A program made the translations under genes and the position numbers. A stretch of DNA of 64,000 nt from Meandrina meandrites (taxonomy: Eukaryota; Cnidaria; Anthozoa; Scleractinia; Meandrinidae), in NCBI GenBank assembly GCA_963693305.1, contig OY855911.1, positions 28,599,439-28,663,438 on the forward strand. Direction: 5' to 3'. Position 1 is the first letter of the stretch. Every line of letters begins with the position of its first letter. Under the pieces are notes generated by a model. It saw only the letters and a program-made list of their open reading frames with translations, ran no database searches and was not told the origin of the DNA. Positions 1-12,938 of the stretch are shown piece after piece.

Positions 1-363
1 ATAGAAAAAAGTAATCAACGACCGGTAAATTCATAGTTATCTCTGGTTTACATTGCAGCGCGTTTAGCGCAAAAAAATAATGATTAAGTTGATGTTTTAT
101 GGAACAAAGGGTTACATGCCTGTTTTTAACAATAAAAACCCTTAAATCGCTCAAACCCGCCAAGCAAAATATTTGAGCTGTATTTTTAAAGGGAATTTTA
201 TAACAAAACTACAGAAGAGAAATATGTGTATAGTTGATATGATAACTGTTTCTTTATTTCGCGCCCTATACGAGGCTTTTCCCGCTAGCGAGCCCATTGC
301 AGGCATCAATCGAAACATAGTGTTTAACCGTACATAATCGAGTGCTTGTAGGTTTCACAACTG
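1..363. other. Non-coding edge, nothing recognised
   Basis: AT-rich sequence downstream of the GPCR stop codon. No gene, tRNA or clear repeat was recognised; it probably holds the GPCR 3' untranslated region. Confidence 0.4.
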
Positions 364-1506
364 CTACTGAGATTTCGCTGCATTCGTAGCGTTAAAGCTG
401 TTTTCATCTTTTGTGTGTCGCCCGGTGGTTGTGCTCTCACCATCATTCCCGTTATTTCCCTCTGTGACACTTTCGTTGCGGAATGTCGAGCTTACACCAA
501 ACGTACTTCGAAAACTCGTGGTCCAAAACTGGACAACGGCGTCACCCAGGTTGCTGTTAAGTTGGCCGCATTTGCAGGGAAGAACGCGCAGAATTTTGTG
601 CCTAAAGTCTCGGTTGGAACTCGAGTAAATGACCGGGTTTAACGCAGAGTTCCCGTAGTGAAGCAGTTTAATCGCTAGAGTCGCCATTGGTGGAACGTAA
701 AACCGAATAAACGGCACCAGGATATTCATCACAAAAAACGGCGTCCAGCAGACGATAAACGCGCCCATCACGATCGCCAACGTCTTCGTCGCTTTGATCT
801 CTCGCTTGAAGTAGAACGCTTGTCGCATCGGTTGAATACGGCGCGCTTGGCGGAGCGCCACGAGGAATATGCGGGTGTACGAATAAACCATCACTGAGAG
901 TGGGAGAAGGAAAGAAACCACGAAAACCAGCACTGGGTAATAAACTCCACCGTCTATATTGATAGTGGCGATAGTTATGGAGTAGGACCACAGGCCAATT
1001 AAAACGATCATTGCGCGGGTTTTCGTGATGATTTGTGAGTATCTTAAGGGCGAAGTAATCGCTATGTATCGATCACAGCTTATCGCGCATAAGTTCATGA
1101 TTGAAGCAGTGGAAAACAGAATGTCCAAGCACCTCCAGAACGCCATCAGAATAGGATCACAAGCCATCCAGGTGTTAATGCACTCTGTGTTCTGAATAAC
1201 AAGCCAGATAGGAATGGAAACTGATGCTACGAGAATGTCAGTCATGGCTAGCGACACGATGAAAACGTTCGTGACGCACCTGAGGTTCGTTGAATGATAG
1301 AACGCGAAGCAAACCAGTGTGTTGCCTAACAGAGCTAACACCATCACTATAGCCAGTGCTATGGTGGATACAGTTACAGTCGTAGACGAAAATGCCACCG
1401 CGTTCTGCGTCAAATTGCTGGCTGCTGAAGCTTCCGTAATAATGGCGAGGAATACTAACACCATTAAAAGTTTGCGTCGATTCTTCCACCACATGATGTA
1501 TTTCAA
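364..1506 (-). CDS. Class A (rhodopsin-family) G protein-coupled receptor, aminergic-like, intronless
   Basis: A 380-residue seven-helix receptor in one exon. Visible motifs: GN in TM1 (N62), LAMTD in TM2 (D90), an aspartate in TM3 (D128) at the amine-binding position 3.32, STASI and DRY at the end of TM3 (D145-R146-Y147), S198 and P202 in TM5, CWTPFF in TM6 (253-258), NPVIY in TM7 (290-294), and a CKC motif after helix 8 (311-313) that could be palmitoylated. D128 plus CWxPFF suggests a biogenic-amine-like ligand; the usual TM5 serine at 5.42 is replaced by V194 and the tryptophan at 7.40 by Leu, so the ligand is not predictable. The N-terminus has a signal-like hydrophobic stretch (14-29) and an NLT glycosylation site. 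The extracellular Cys pair is missing (see findings). Being intronless is common for such receptors in cnidarians. Strong for the family, weak for the ligand. Confidence 0.93.
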   Translation of the reverse strand: MKYIMWWKNRRKLLMVLVFLAIITEASAASNLTQNAVAFSSTTVTVSTIALAIVMVLALLGNTLVCFAFYHSTNLRCVTNVFIVSLAMTDILVASVSIPIWLVIQNTECINTWMACDPILMAFWRCLDILFSTASIMNLCAISCDRYIAITSPLRYSQIITKTRAMIVLIGLWSYSITIATINIDGGVYYPVLVFVVSFLLPLSVMVYSYTRIFLVALRQARRIQPMRQAFYFKREIKATKTLAIVMGAFIVCWTPFFVMNILVPFIRFYVPPMATLAIKLLHYGNSALNPVIYSSSNRDFRHKILRVLPCKCGQLNSNLGDAVVQFWTTSFRSTFGVSSTFRNESVTEGNNGNDGESTTTGRHTKDENSFNATNAAKSQ

Positions 1507-4035
1507 GTTTTCAGGTTGTCAGCTTGTTCAGTTTAAATCAAGTCAGTGATTCACAAAGGTAGTTCTGCCACTTTCGCCTTGTCGTATCTGAGTTTCCACC
1601 CCTCTTGTAAAAATTTTTATTTGTCAGCTACTGTTGTCGTAGCGACAGAATATTGTTCACAGAGCCAGGAAATTAGGTTTTCAACCAAGAGGCAAAGGCT
1701 AGTGATCAAATTAACTCAAGTCCTTCGTAGTCCAATGTCTTTTGCTCGTCGAACTTTCCTCGCAAAATAAATCGCAAAAATAACGACTCGCCAAATATTG
1801 AAAACGGATGTGTTCTAAGGCAATCAAACAAAATTAAGCTATAAATTCTGAAGCTGATGCGAAACAATTGAGAGAAAGAAATCAGATTAGAGAAGTAGCA
1901 AGTGCGATTTTCATACCAAATCATTTTTTTCGTAATGAAAATAGCCTATCTTTGTTTGGCATGAATAGTAGCCTTGATCGAATTGTTTATTTTTGTAATT
2001 TTTTGTTTATCCAAAATCTATCCTAAGCAATTCAAATTTCCCATAATTAGACGTATATTGCCCGAGAATTTGAAAAAGACGGAACTTAATAAAGGAACAT
2101 GAAAGCTGTGCTGACAGAAACAAATGGAAACTTAGACCATGAAATAGAAAAGGTATCTTCTTTCAAGTAATTCATCCAACGCTTTCTCGCGCAATTACAC
2201 AATATGTCGTATATGCTGAGATAAAATCTTTTTAATAATTGCGATCTTATCAGCTTCAGAAATTGAATTATCTCGCCTTTAAATCCTGATAATTTATCAT
2301 TTAATTTTCTCTAATTATAAGTATTTTGGCTGTTTTTTCACGTTTTCTCCGGGTATTTACTTGCGACGGCTCGACAAGTCCCGTTGTCCGGGCAACATTA
2401 AAGGTTCAGCTGAAATAACACGTACTAAATTAAAATCGTTATCCTGGAGTATAAAATTCAAAAAGCAAATTCAAATTCTTGTTCTGAGCGATAGGTCTTC
2501 GCAATGTCGCTATAGCTTAACTTCATCTTTTAATGTTGGCCGAATATTAAAGACGAAATTTATGAGCATTGCAAATTTAATTTCATTACCTATCAATTTT
2601 TTGCGTCGATTGAGTTGAAGAGGAAAGCTCGGATGAGATTGACACATTCTCGCAAAAATAAATTAATTGTTTACCCTGGACAGGAAGAGATTTTTCCATC
2701 AGGATATTGAATAGATGCGAAAACACAATTTGCTCAAGATATTCCAAATACATGCAGAAACTGACAGATGCATTTCAGTGCCTTTATCTGGGTCTAACAA
2801 TTTGCGCCTATAGCTTCGGTAAGATATTCGAAATCTTTACCTTCCAAATAGTTCCGAAAGTAGCCTGGTTTGTCGGACGATCCGAATCCAGAAGCAAGAA
2901 AACGAAAGGTACTCCGAAGACGCTCGAAGATTCCCTAAAACGTTCCGGAGATCCGATGACCATAAGAGTCTGAGTCATCTTTGTCGTCGTCGGTGTTACG
3001 AAGCTTTTATCACAGGTTTGCAGTCTTGGCCTGTGTGTTATCCTCGTTAAATAAACTATTATTGTTACTATGTTATGATATATACATTTTCAGTGTTTTC
3101 ACAATGTTTGGAGGAGGAGCAGTATTAAATCTTTTCCAAATATAAAACCTGGTAGCAATCTTCTTTTCGCCTGAATTTGTTTTTGACCTTGTCTCGTTTC
3201 AGTTCCACTGCCCATATTTATAAACTATTTTAATGTCAAATAGAATCCTCTCTCGAGTCTTTCGCTGAACACGAGCATTCTAACCTCTGCAACTGAAGAT
3301 ATCAGCTCAGTTTCCAGCGGTGGTGTGCCGCAATCCTCTGATGTAAAGGATCGCGGGCGCATCGGAACAGCCAACTTGTGTAAAACGCCAAAGTTGAATT
3401 CAAGTTGTTTTAATTTTTTTCCACGATACTCGAAGCCAACAGAATTCAGTTTACGAGGATATAAATGCAACATAATAAATGAACCAGAGAACTGAGAAAT
3501 GAATTGAAAAATGCAAAAGTACCAAAGAAGGGTAACAAATTTAAAAAGAAAAGAAAATTATTCTTGCCATAGATCATTTGGGATCTGATTCGATCAGAAA
3601 AAAGATGCAAACGAGATGCCCTTGCTAAAGTCAGCTTCTGTCACCGTATTATAAAACGTTTAATTAACTTAAGGTGAAACAATGCAGCTTTTTGTTTTAC
3701 ACCCTAACTCTCAAGAGACCTCGTATCATCCGAATTCTATAGAACCCGTATTATGCAACTGCAAGACGTTTTGCATTCCATTACCAAAAAGATTCCACGC
3801 ACACAATAGTACGTCACCAGAATGATAACTCCAAAAGGGATTGTTTGACGACGCTGTGCAAAGTGCGACGTTTATGGCAAAAAACACAAGCAGGTGAAAG
3901 AGTCTTGCGATAGGCTGGGCTCGTTTGTAGAGAATATATTTTTGCAAGTGGGTGTGCGTGTTATTCAGGAGGAGTTGAAAGGTACCGAAGGACTTTTTGT
4001 TTCCGAGCTGTGGAACGAACGGCCAGGATTTAAAC
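1507..4035. other. Divergent intergenic region between GPCR and coiled-coil gene
   Basis: About 2.5 kb lie between two divergent start codons, so both promoters should be here. The sequence is AT-rich with only short unsupported open frames. I saw no conserved exon, tRNA or terminal-repeat element. The bases just before the plus-strand start at 4036 are a fair initiation context (aaacATGG). Confidence 0.4.
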
Positions 4036-7000
4036 ATGGCTGACACGCACAGAGAACTCGTCATCAACAACAACGTCATTTTTATGGATGAGGAAAGCGA
4101 GGGAAAGAAAAATCTTCTGAAACGACGCGAGAATGACGCTGATGAGGTGAGAGCGTTAAGTAAACTGATTTTTAGCGTTGTTTTACGCTGTCATGCAAAG
4201 CATATTTCCAGTCACAAAAGGTTTTATTGTCATCGACTTTACACGAAGCCTTAAAGTTTTTCAATCTTGAGCAAGATTCCACAGATACAGGTGCACCTTG
4301 CAGGCAAACTTTTCCAGTATTTCAAATGAAGTTTCGCTTGCTGCGAAATAAATTCTTTGTCGGGCCAGATCTCAGTTTGCTTTGATTCCAGTGATGTGTG
4401 ACTGAATACGGTTAACGTTCGTTACTAGACACGCATGTATCATTTGTAAACAGTTCGAAGAGGGTCCATTATGAACACTACCATTCCTACTTCCCGCCGT
4501 TAATTTTTGTTCCCTCCAGGCACTCGGGACGGTCAGTTGAAATATCTTCATCCCCATTCCATTTTCTAAGTGTAAGAAGTGACTGGAGTCGCGTGTTTTG
4601 CCGTTTTCATTCCCTCCCCGGCAGGACTTAGTATACTTTCCTGCACACCAACAATAAATTTAAAATATCGCGCTTTCCATTACGGTTATTCCATCCCAAT
4701 CCTGCTCTATAAAGTTTAACGCAAACTTGACAATATCGCGGCCCGCCTCTATAAACTTATTTTGGACCCTCCGACCGCCTAACGCTATTGAACTAACTTA
4801 CTGTAATTATAAATACTTGAAATATTTCAAGAGCTTAAGAGAGAAAAAACTTCACCAACGAAAATTGAAATCTGGTTATACTTGAATCCAAAGTTGACCT
4901 ATTAACCAAAGTAATGAGAGTGAAAAGACTGACGAAAAATCAAAACTGTAGGGCCAGAGCTTTTTAAAACTTTCATGTACTTTAAATATACTTTACAGCT
5001 CTTAGCATATACATCCGCTCTCGGAAAATGGACTGGAACATCTGATGATGATCTAAAACAATTACTGTAAGGTAATTATACTTTAAATGAATGAGAAGTG
5101 TTTTTCAACCACTAAAACAAAGGCATAAATAAAAATAAATTACATAGTAAATATTAAATAGGAATTTGTCGTGGCACACCCACCGAGTGGCTTTCCATCC
5201 ACTGTTTCCAGATCGAGTTGGAATTTAAAAGTGTTGATTTTTTTAGATCAGGGAAAATCAGAGAACCTCAGGGCCGTAGGCAGGATTTTGCTTGGGTTCC
5301 TGCCTACGACCCTAGGTGGATCCGGGGGTATATTTCCCCGGGAAAGTTTGAAAAATCAAGTAAGTCCACTTCTCCTGCATTCTAAGAGTCATTTTAACCC
5401 TCCCTCTCAAATTAAGTGGACCTTTGCGTCGCGTGAGGGGTTGCAGACGCACACATCGCAACCCCCACAGGAATAAGGACTTATTTTCTTTCTCTCTTTA
5501 GGTTGATAATCTAGAAATGAGAATCAAAGAGCTAACGGAACAAAACATACGACTGAAGGATAAAGTTGTAGAGGCGCGAGAGAACGGCAAAAAATACCAA
5601 GAGGAACTACTCAGGAGCCAGCAAAGGTGTTCGGAGATCGAGAGCTGGAATAATGGAAACCAGGAGATGAAGAACAGTATTATTAAAAAGCTGCAAGAAG
5701 AGAAGGAAGAACTGGATAAGGAATTACAAAATTTGAAGAGAGACCTCGTAAGTCTGAACTTATCTAATGGAAATTACGACGCTGATATTGTAGAATTAAC
5801 CACAGAACTATCACAAACCAAGCAAGACTTTCAAGACTGCCTGGAACGGTTTAAAATGTTACAGGAAGAGAACCAGGCGCTAAAACAAGATTTGCTTGTA
5901 GCTACAGAAAAGATAGCAAAGATGCAAGCAGAAGGGGGATTTGAAGAAAGGCAGCAAAGTGGACTGGAAAATTGTTCTTTATTACATAAACTAGACAGAA
6001 TCCGAGATCAGCTCCAAATGTATCGCGAAAACCGTTCTGGATTAGAAAACGAGGTTAAGATTTATAAAGAAAAGTTTGATGTTTGTAACAGGGAACTGGA
6101 GGCCAAGAAATCCCAGTATGCTGAGTTACAAGTAAGTTCCAATGCTGCCCATAAGGAGAAGGTGAGATTAGAACAACTGGTATCGGAGACCCAAATGAGG
6201 CTAGCAAACTCAGAAGGAGATTTGAACGACTTGAAAGTCCAAAGCTTTTATTCAAAGGAGCGAATTCAAGAGCTAGAAATTACGATAGGTGATCTTAAAA
6301 AGAAGGAAAGCAACAATCTCGATGACTTATCTAAAACGAACTCAACTAAGACGGAATTGCAATCACCACTAGATGTAACTGATCTCCGACAACAGAATCA
6401 AGAATTAGAGGCTGCGATTTCCCTGGTGAGTCGCAAACTATCTGAAACCGAGACAGACCTCTGTCGTAGTATATCACAGGTTCATGAGCTTGACCTACAA
6501 TTAAAAAAATCACTGCACAAAATTGCGGAGTTAGAGTCGCACTCTGAAAATGACCAGGAACCTAAACTAGAGAAAGTAGATGGTAATTCACTGCTACAAC
6601 AGGCTAAGAGGCAATCGACCGAGATTCGCTTTACACTTCAAAGAAAAGAGAAAGAAAACAAAGATCTCGAAATAAAGTTGAAGGAAACGCGCGAGGAAAT
6701 GCATAAAATGGAAATCCAAATGAACCTTGGCGAAGCACAAAGATCTCAGCTTAGAGAGGAACTTGAGAAGGAAAGAGAAAAATTCTCAAACTTGGAAAAG
6801 GAATGCGCTATGGTTCAGCAAAACATTTCAGAGGACAAGGCAAGTGTAGACTTTCATAAAAAAGAGCTTGCAAATAAACATGCGATTATTGCTGACCTGA
6901 AAGTTCTGGCCGCAAACATGGAGTTGAAATATCACGAGCTGAGTGAAAAACACGCTGCAGTTGAAGAACTTCACGAGCAGTACAAAAAAGAAAACCAAGA

Positions 7001-10000
7001 AATTGAAGACGACCTCTTGCAGACTCAAAAGGACATGGCAGATATGCAAGTAGATTTTAAGATGGCTGAAAACGAAAAGGGAGATTTAATTCAACAACTT
7101 CAGGAAGCTAACAACACCATAGCTGATCTACAGTCGCAGTTTGCAAAGGCTGAGCAAGACATTAAGGAAAAAGAGCATGAAATGTCTTTGACGACACAAC
7201 GATTGAAAGGAATGGAAGAAGACTTGGAGGAAGCCTCCAAGACTAAGTCAGATCTTGAACTCCAACTTTACGAAAGTAATACGAATGCGAGAAGGAAAGG
7301 AGACGAGGACAACACTATGCAGACCCAATTGGAGGAGCTTCAGAGAGAATGCGAGGGACTTCGGCAACAAGTGGCAGAAAAGGAGTTTGTCGCTGAGCGA
7401 CTGAAGGACGAGATAGGTTCCTTAGAAACCGACCTAGGGACGCTAAGGACCGAGCTGTCTTATAAAGACTCTCTAAACGAAACAAGCGCAGAAGAGCTAA
7501 AAAGATTAGCTTTGAAGTTGAAAAGCAGCGAAGAAGAAATCGGTCGCCTGACAGACTTGTGCGAAAACACAATGCAAGAGAAAAGTAGCCTTGAGATCGA
7601 CTTGTCAGTAGCCAAAAAGAAGATAGATACAATGGAATCTAACCTGAAAGAAAACGGCCAAAAGGAAAGCAATCTAGTGAAGACACTGCAGGAAGAACGC
7701 AACAAGTTCGTTTACAAAGAAACAAACATTGCTTCATATCGCTCCAAAATTGCAGCACTGGAGTTGCAAAGTGAAAACCACGTCAAAGATAAAGAAGAAC
7801 TTCGCTCCAAGTTTAATGATCTTGATAAGAAAACAACTGCAATGAAACACCAAATGGAGGAGGTTTTGACATCAAGAGATCAAGTAATCCGTCGACGAAT
7901 GGAACTGGAGGAAAAGATGCTTGAAATTCAACAGGATCTGGACGAATCTGCCAAGACAAGAACACACCACGAAGAAGAGCTTCAGGATTTAGCAAGCAAG
8001 ATCGCCAAGTACGAGATACAGATTGAATCGCTAAAAAGACAGAATGAGGAACTGAAAGAAAAATCTGTTGAGGCAAACATAGAGGTCGTTAACCAAAGAG
8101 AAGAATTGATGAAACTGGAAATCATCGCAACAGAACATCAAAAGATGCTAGAATCTGCGCAGACTAACTTGGAACAAAAGACCAAAGACTATGAAAATGT
8201 CCAGGGCGTTATTAAGGATTTACAAGCTGAGCTGAATGCAGTAAAAAATGATCTTATCACAAGCAAAATATCCCATGAGTTCGCTTTGGACGAAAACAGC
8301 AGGCTTACCAGAAAGATTCAAGAGCAAGAGACGACATTAAGTCTCTTAGAAAAAGAAGTTTCTGATGCAAATGAGGAAAGCAGACGCGTAAACGTCGATC
8401 TGGGCGGTCAAACAGCAAAATTGAATAGCCTTCATCTTCAGTTGGGATCAACAACAAGAGAAAAAGAGCGATTTAAAGAGGATTTACAGGCTGCAGAAAG
8501 GAAAATACAAAACCTCCAAGAGGACCTAATGCTAGCTCATAACCAAGTTCGAGAAAAAGAAAGAGTAGTTGAGAGCTACAGGGTTGAGATGAGTGAAAAG
8601 GACGGTCAAGTTGAGCAGCTCAAAGTCTCCAAGGATTCCATGGAAGAGAAAATCCTTATGTTGAGAAAAGAATTGCAGACCACTGCATTCTATCATGAAT
8701 CCAGCGAGTCAAAGCTTAAAGGTGCTCAAGATGAACTTTCGTCCTTGAAACGTAAGCTGAGCCAGTATGAGACCACTGTAGATACCCTTGTAAAGGAACG
8801 GGACGATAAAGATAAAGAACAGGAAAATTCTGTCCATCAACACCACTTTGACATGCTGTTACAACAGAGCAAAGAGCGACAAGTCATCCTAGAAAAGGAG
8901 ATTGAGAGCAACAAGGCCACAATCTCAAGACTGGAGCATGATCTTAAAATGTCTCGTCAAGATTGTCTTGACTCTCAGTTTGAAAACTCTAAGTCTCAGA
9001 GACTCCTTGAAGACCTTAAGGTAACACATGAATTGTGTGACAAAGAAAGAAGGGCTCTACGTGAAGAGGTACTTGAAGTGAACAGAACGATATCAGACTT
9101 GGAACTCAAGTACGAGAACGAACAGAGAGACAACTCGGCCCTGCAAAGCCAGTTACAAGACGCAACAAACAGAGGAGACACAAACCGTAATGAGATACTA
9201 AAGCTTAGCAAGCAGTGCGTGGAACAAAAAATTCTTTTAGATGCAGCAAAGAAGGAGATTGAGCAAAAGAACGGCCAAATAGAAGAGTTGAAATCTGCAA
9301 AGACTCATTTGGAAGGAAAAGCCACTGAGTTAAGGAAAAACCTAACAAGTGCAATCGGTGAGTGCGAGAAGCTTCGAGGAGGGCATCAGCAACTTCAAGA
9401 TGAAATCATCGCTCAGCAGAAGAGTCTTTCTAATCTCAAAGATCGCCTCCAGAAAGCTTTAAAAGCCGAACAGATAGCACAAGAGGAGCTTAACTTGAAG
9501 ATGTCGGAGATCGAGTCAATGAATGAGGAATTGGTGGAAATGAACAACGACAGAGATGAATTAAAAGATAAAGAGAAAAGACTGGAAAACGCTCTTGCAA
9601 AGCAACGTGACGATCTTGCCATTGCTGAGAATCAAATTGCAGAACTTCAACGAGAAGTATTGCAAAGCGAGAAAGATTTAGGGAGCAAGCAAAATGAGTT
9701 AACAAGCTTGAGAACTGACAATGGAACATTAAAGGACGAGTTGGATAAGACAAAAGATGAATTTAAAAAGTTGAAGATCGAGTTTGAGTCCATACAAGAA
9801 AACAAAGTGATCGTTCAGTCTTCTTCTCTGCAGAGTAGCTTATACGATGAAGATGAACTTGAACATGAAGACTTGGAGATGACGCGATTGAAAGAAAACC
9901 TCAAAGAGACAGAAGAAAATCTTCAGAAGAGCATTGTAAGTGAACAAAGTTTACAAGAACAGCTAGTGAAATTACAGCTAACGAACACTCAACTGGAAAA

Positions 10001-12938
10001 CAAAGTACTGGCCTTAAAAGAAAGGGAAAAGGTTTTGAATGCACAAAACGAGGAATCACAGAACGAACTCAACAAAGCGAAAGCTGATTTAGTTAAGTCT
10101 CAGGAAGAAGTGAATAAGGCAATGGACGAATTGAAAATGATACAGCAGAAAGTAACCCAGGTTGAAACACAGAACAACAGATTGGAAGCTGCCAAAAGTC
10201 TCCTTGCGGAAAAGATGAATGAAGAACGAGTGAATGTTAGGAAAGCCGAGGATGACCTTCTTGAGGTGCAGTGCAAGTTGCAAGAATTACAAACCAAATG
10301 GGATCATAATGCAATGGCGGCCGAAGGCAATGAGACTGATCTAGATACGGTGAAATCCGAAAAGAAATACTTGGAGAAGGACCTGCAGACACTTAGAGAC
10401 GAACTGTCTTCTGCGCATGCCCTGATGTTCACGACTTTGAAGAAGAACAGAGAGCTAGACCAGGAGAATTTCCAGTTGAAGAAAACCATAGCAGACCATG
10501 AAGCTAGAGAGGAAGGCATCGGTCAGGAAAATGAGGAGCTCAGCAAGAGGGTAGCACAAAACCAAAAGGTGATTAAAGAGCTTCAAACGCAGGTCCAACA
10601 GAAGCAGAAGGAAATTGCTGTCTTCAGAGAAGGGCTCGAAAATGAACGTCAGAAGGTGACAGAAGCTAGGGAGGATTATGACAACCTTATGAAGGATCTT
10701 TCACAGTTCAAAGGTGGAGTCAAAGATTATAAAAAGGCCATGTCGGAAAAAAACGCGAAAGTGTTCCTCTTAGAAAATGCGAGGACGATTTTGCAAGATG
10801 AACTGAAGAGTGAACGTTTCAAAAGCAAAGAAGTACGAGAAGTGTTTGAAGAAGAGGCACAGAAACTCAACGGGATCATCCAAGAAAAGGACAATCGCAT
10901 CTCAGAACTTGATTACAGCATTACGAAACTAAAGGAGAGAAACAAAAAGTTGCAGACCGACCTATCTGAGCTAAAAGCGAGCGCAAGTGAACAAAAAACC
11001 CAACTTCAAAACGCCCAGAAAGAGATCAAGAAACTGAACAGCGAACTTCTCTCACAAGGCCCGGTTATTGCAGCCCTCCAGGCTAAAAGCATGACCTCTG
11101 ATGAAGGAAAACAGAGCCTTAAAGATGAGCTCAATAAAATGAAAAGGCAGTGCTCAGAGCAGACAATCCAGCTACAGGCTTTAAAGCATGAGAACGAAAG
11201 ATTGCAGAGAAAACTGAATGAAGTTCAAGCCCCCAAGAGTTCACCCATGAAAAAGCCTCAGACACCCAAGAACAAAACGGGGCCAGATCTTGCTAGCCAA
11301 AAGAAACTAACTGAATTGGAGAATGCTTATCAGAATGTCATTCTTGAAAAAGAACACGCTGAAAGCAAGAACATAACTTTGGAAAAGAAGATCTTAGACC
11401 TGGAACAAGAAATTAACGCCTACCTTACAGCTAAAGATTCTTTGGAGAAAGAGATCGCATGGAAAGATAGGCGAATAATTGAGCTTGAAGAATCGTTGCG
11501 CAAAATTGAATACTCCGCACAACTTGACCGAAATGAATTGCAAACGGCTTTCAAAGACATGAGTGAAATGGAATCCGAGCTAAATTCCACTCAAACCTCT
11601 GTTTGCGGATTAGAAGAATGCAATGCTACCTACGAAGAGATGATTAAGCATCTAGAGGGTCAATTAGCAGAGATTCAAGAGAAGAATTCGCATTTGGAAA
11701 ACTCCTTAGAAAACAGTCAAAGCAAGTTGGATTCTCAAAGGAAGGAATTACTAGAGGCGCTAAAAAGAGTGTCCGATTTAGAGAGCACGAGGCAATCAAA
11801 CGCAAGTAGCAATGACGAGCTGCTGAGGGATTTGCAGTCCAGCAAGAACAAGATCTCTTCACTGGAGGAGGAATTATGCAAATCGGCCAGAGACCAAGCA
11901 AAGGCAAACCTTGCGGTCAAGGAAACAAAGGAACAAAATGGCAAACTTAGAAAGGACTTGCAACAGTTACAAAGTCGTCTAAGAGAGGAGAAGCACGACC
12001 GTGAAATTGACGGAAAAGAGCTCCGAGAAAAAATCGAAGCAATGAAGAGACTACAGAGAGAGAACAAAGAGCTTGAAAACGAAATTTCAGCATCAACCAA
12101 AGAAATGAATGCAAAGGCAACTGAATTTCTAAATTTGATGAACAAGCAAGAAGAAACACAGGAGGAACTCCAAGAGTTGAAGAAACAGATCCCAGAGCTC
12201 GAGTCAAGTTTGATGAAAGAAAAAGGAGAAAACGAGAAGCTGAAGTTGGAGATTTCTGCCACGAGACAACTCTACAACGATTTGAAAATTGCCTACGACA
12301 ACCTCCTTGATGAAATAAACAATTCTGAAGACCAGCTCCAAGATAAGGAATTGGCAAAATCAGCCGAACTGCAGAAATCGATCCTAGAAAAAGATCAACT
12401 GAACAAAGAAGTTCAGCTATCGAATAAGAGGTTGACAATGCTTAAGGAGAGCAACGAGAAAATTCAACGAGAGAAGAGAGAATTGGAACAGAAATTAAAA
12501 ATGATGCAGCAGAGACTCTTAATTTTAGAAGCGGACGAGAAAACGGTCGAAACGATAAAAACTCTTCAGAGAGAACTCGAGGAAGGAAAGCAAAAGATCC
12601 ATGACCTCAATTTGATGTACGAGGCTGTAAGGTTGGAGCGAGACAACCTTCGCGGAGAAAACTCGAAGCCAACGTCTCCGAGAACTTTTGTAAAATACGA
12701 AGCAAAACCAAGAGGAGCCAGTGTCTATCTCGATACCTTGACGCAGAAGAGCGGCAAGCTACAAGACATGCTTGAAGCCCAGGCGAGGGCAATACTTCTT
12801 GAGGAGAAACTCAAAATGGCTAGAGAACGACTTGAAGGGTTGAGAAACGTCCCGCCAGGTAGTGATGATAGCAGATCTGAGAGTACAGAAGGCGTGACTG
12901 AGGAAATAACAAATGACGTAGAGGATCAAGAAACGTGA
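4036..12938 (+). CDS. Giant coiled-coil protein (2515 aa), family unresolved
   Basis: Two coding exons, 4036-4146 and 5502-12938, join in phase 0. The first encodes 37 residues starting MADTHRELV and ends at a GTGAGA donor; the second follows a pyrimidine-rich acceptor. Exon 2 alone is 7437 bp without interruption. Nearly the whole protein is charged heptad sequence rich in Glu, Lys, Leu and Gln, with very few prolines, as in golgin, CENP-F, EEA1 or myosin-tail type rods. One clear break lies near residues 1946-1970, a Pro/Ser/Lys-rich linker with SP and TP sites (SSPMKK, QTPKNK). A second SP site and a non-coiled tail (KPTSPRTF to an acidic Ser/Glu/Asp-rich end) close the protein. No transmembrane helix, GRIP, FYVE or motor domain is visible, so the function is unknown beyond a probable filamentous scaffold or tether. 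Possible AATAAA signals are at 13098 and 14507. Confidence 0.88.
4147..5501 (+). other. Intron 1 of the coiled-coil gene
   Basis: Bounded by GTGAGA at 4147 and a TCTCTCTTTAG acceptor ending at 5501; the frame continues exactly. It contains a SINE-like fragment near 5170-5290. The rest shows nothing recognisable. Confidence 0.7.
5170..5290 (-). repeat. SINE body fragment
   Basis: The stretch around 5213-5280 resembles 62830-62890, sharing ttggaatttaaaagtgttg-like sequence followed by a T-rich part and a gagaacc motif. The 62.8 kb copy lies beside a tRNA-like head, so this is probably a head-less, diverged fragment of the same family. Confidence 0.45.

Noticed and set aside
413..1549. Plus-strand frames and other minus-strand frames across the GPCR
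   Set aside because: Shadow frames; the GPCR frame explains the region.
6055..12792. Many open frames on the minus strand opposite the coiled-coil exon
   Set aside because: They are antisense shadows of a strongly biased Glu/Lys/Leu coding sequence and show no domain.
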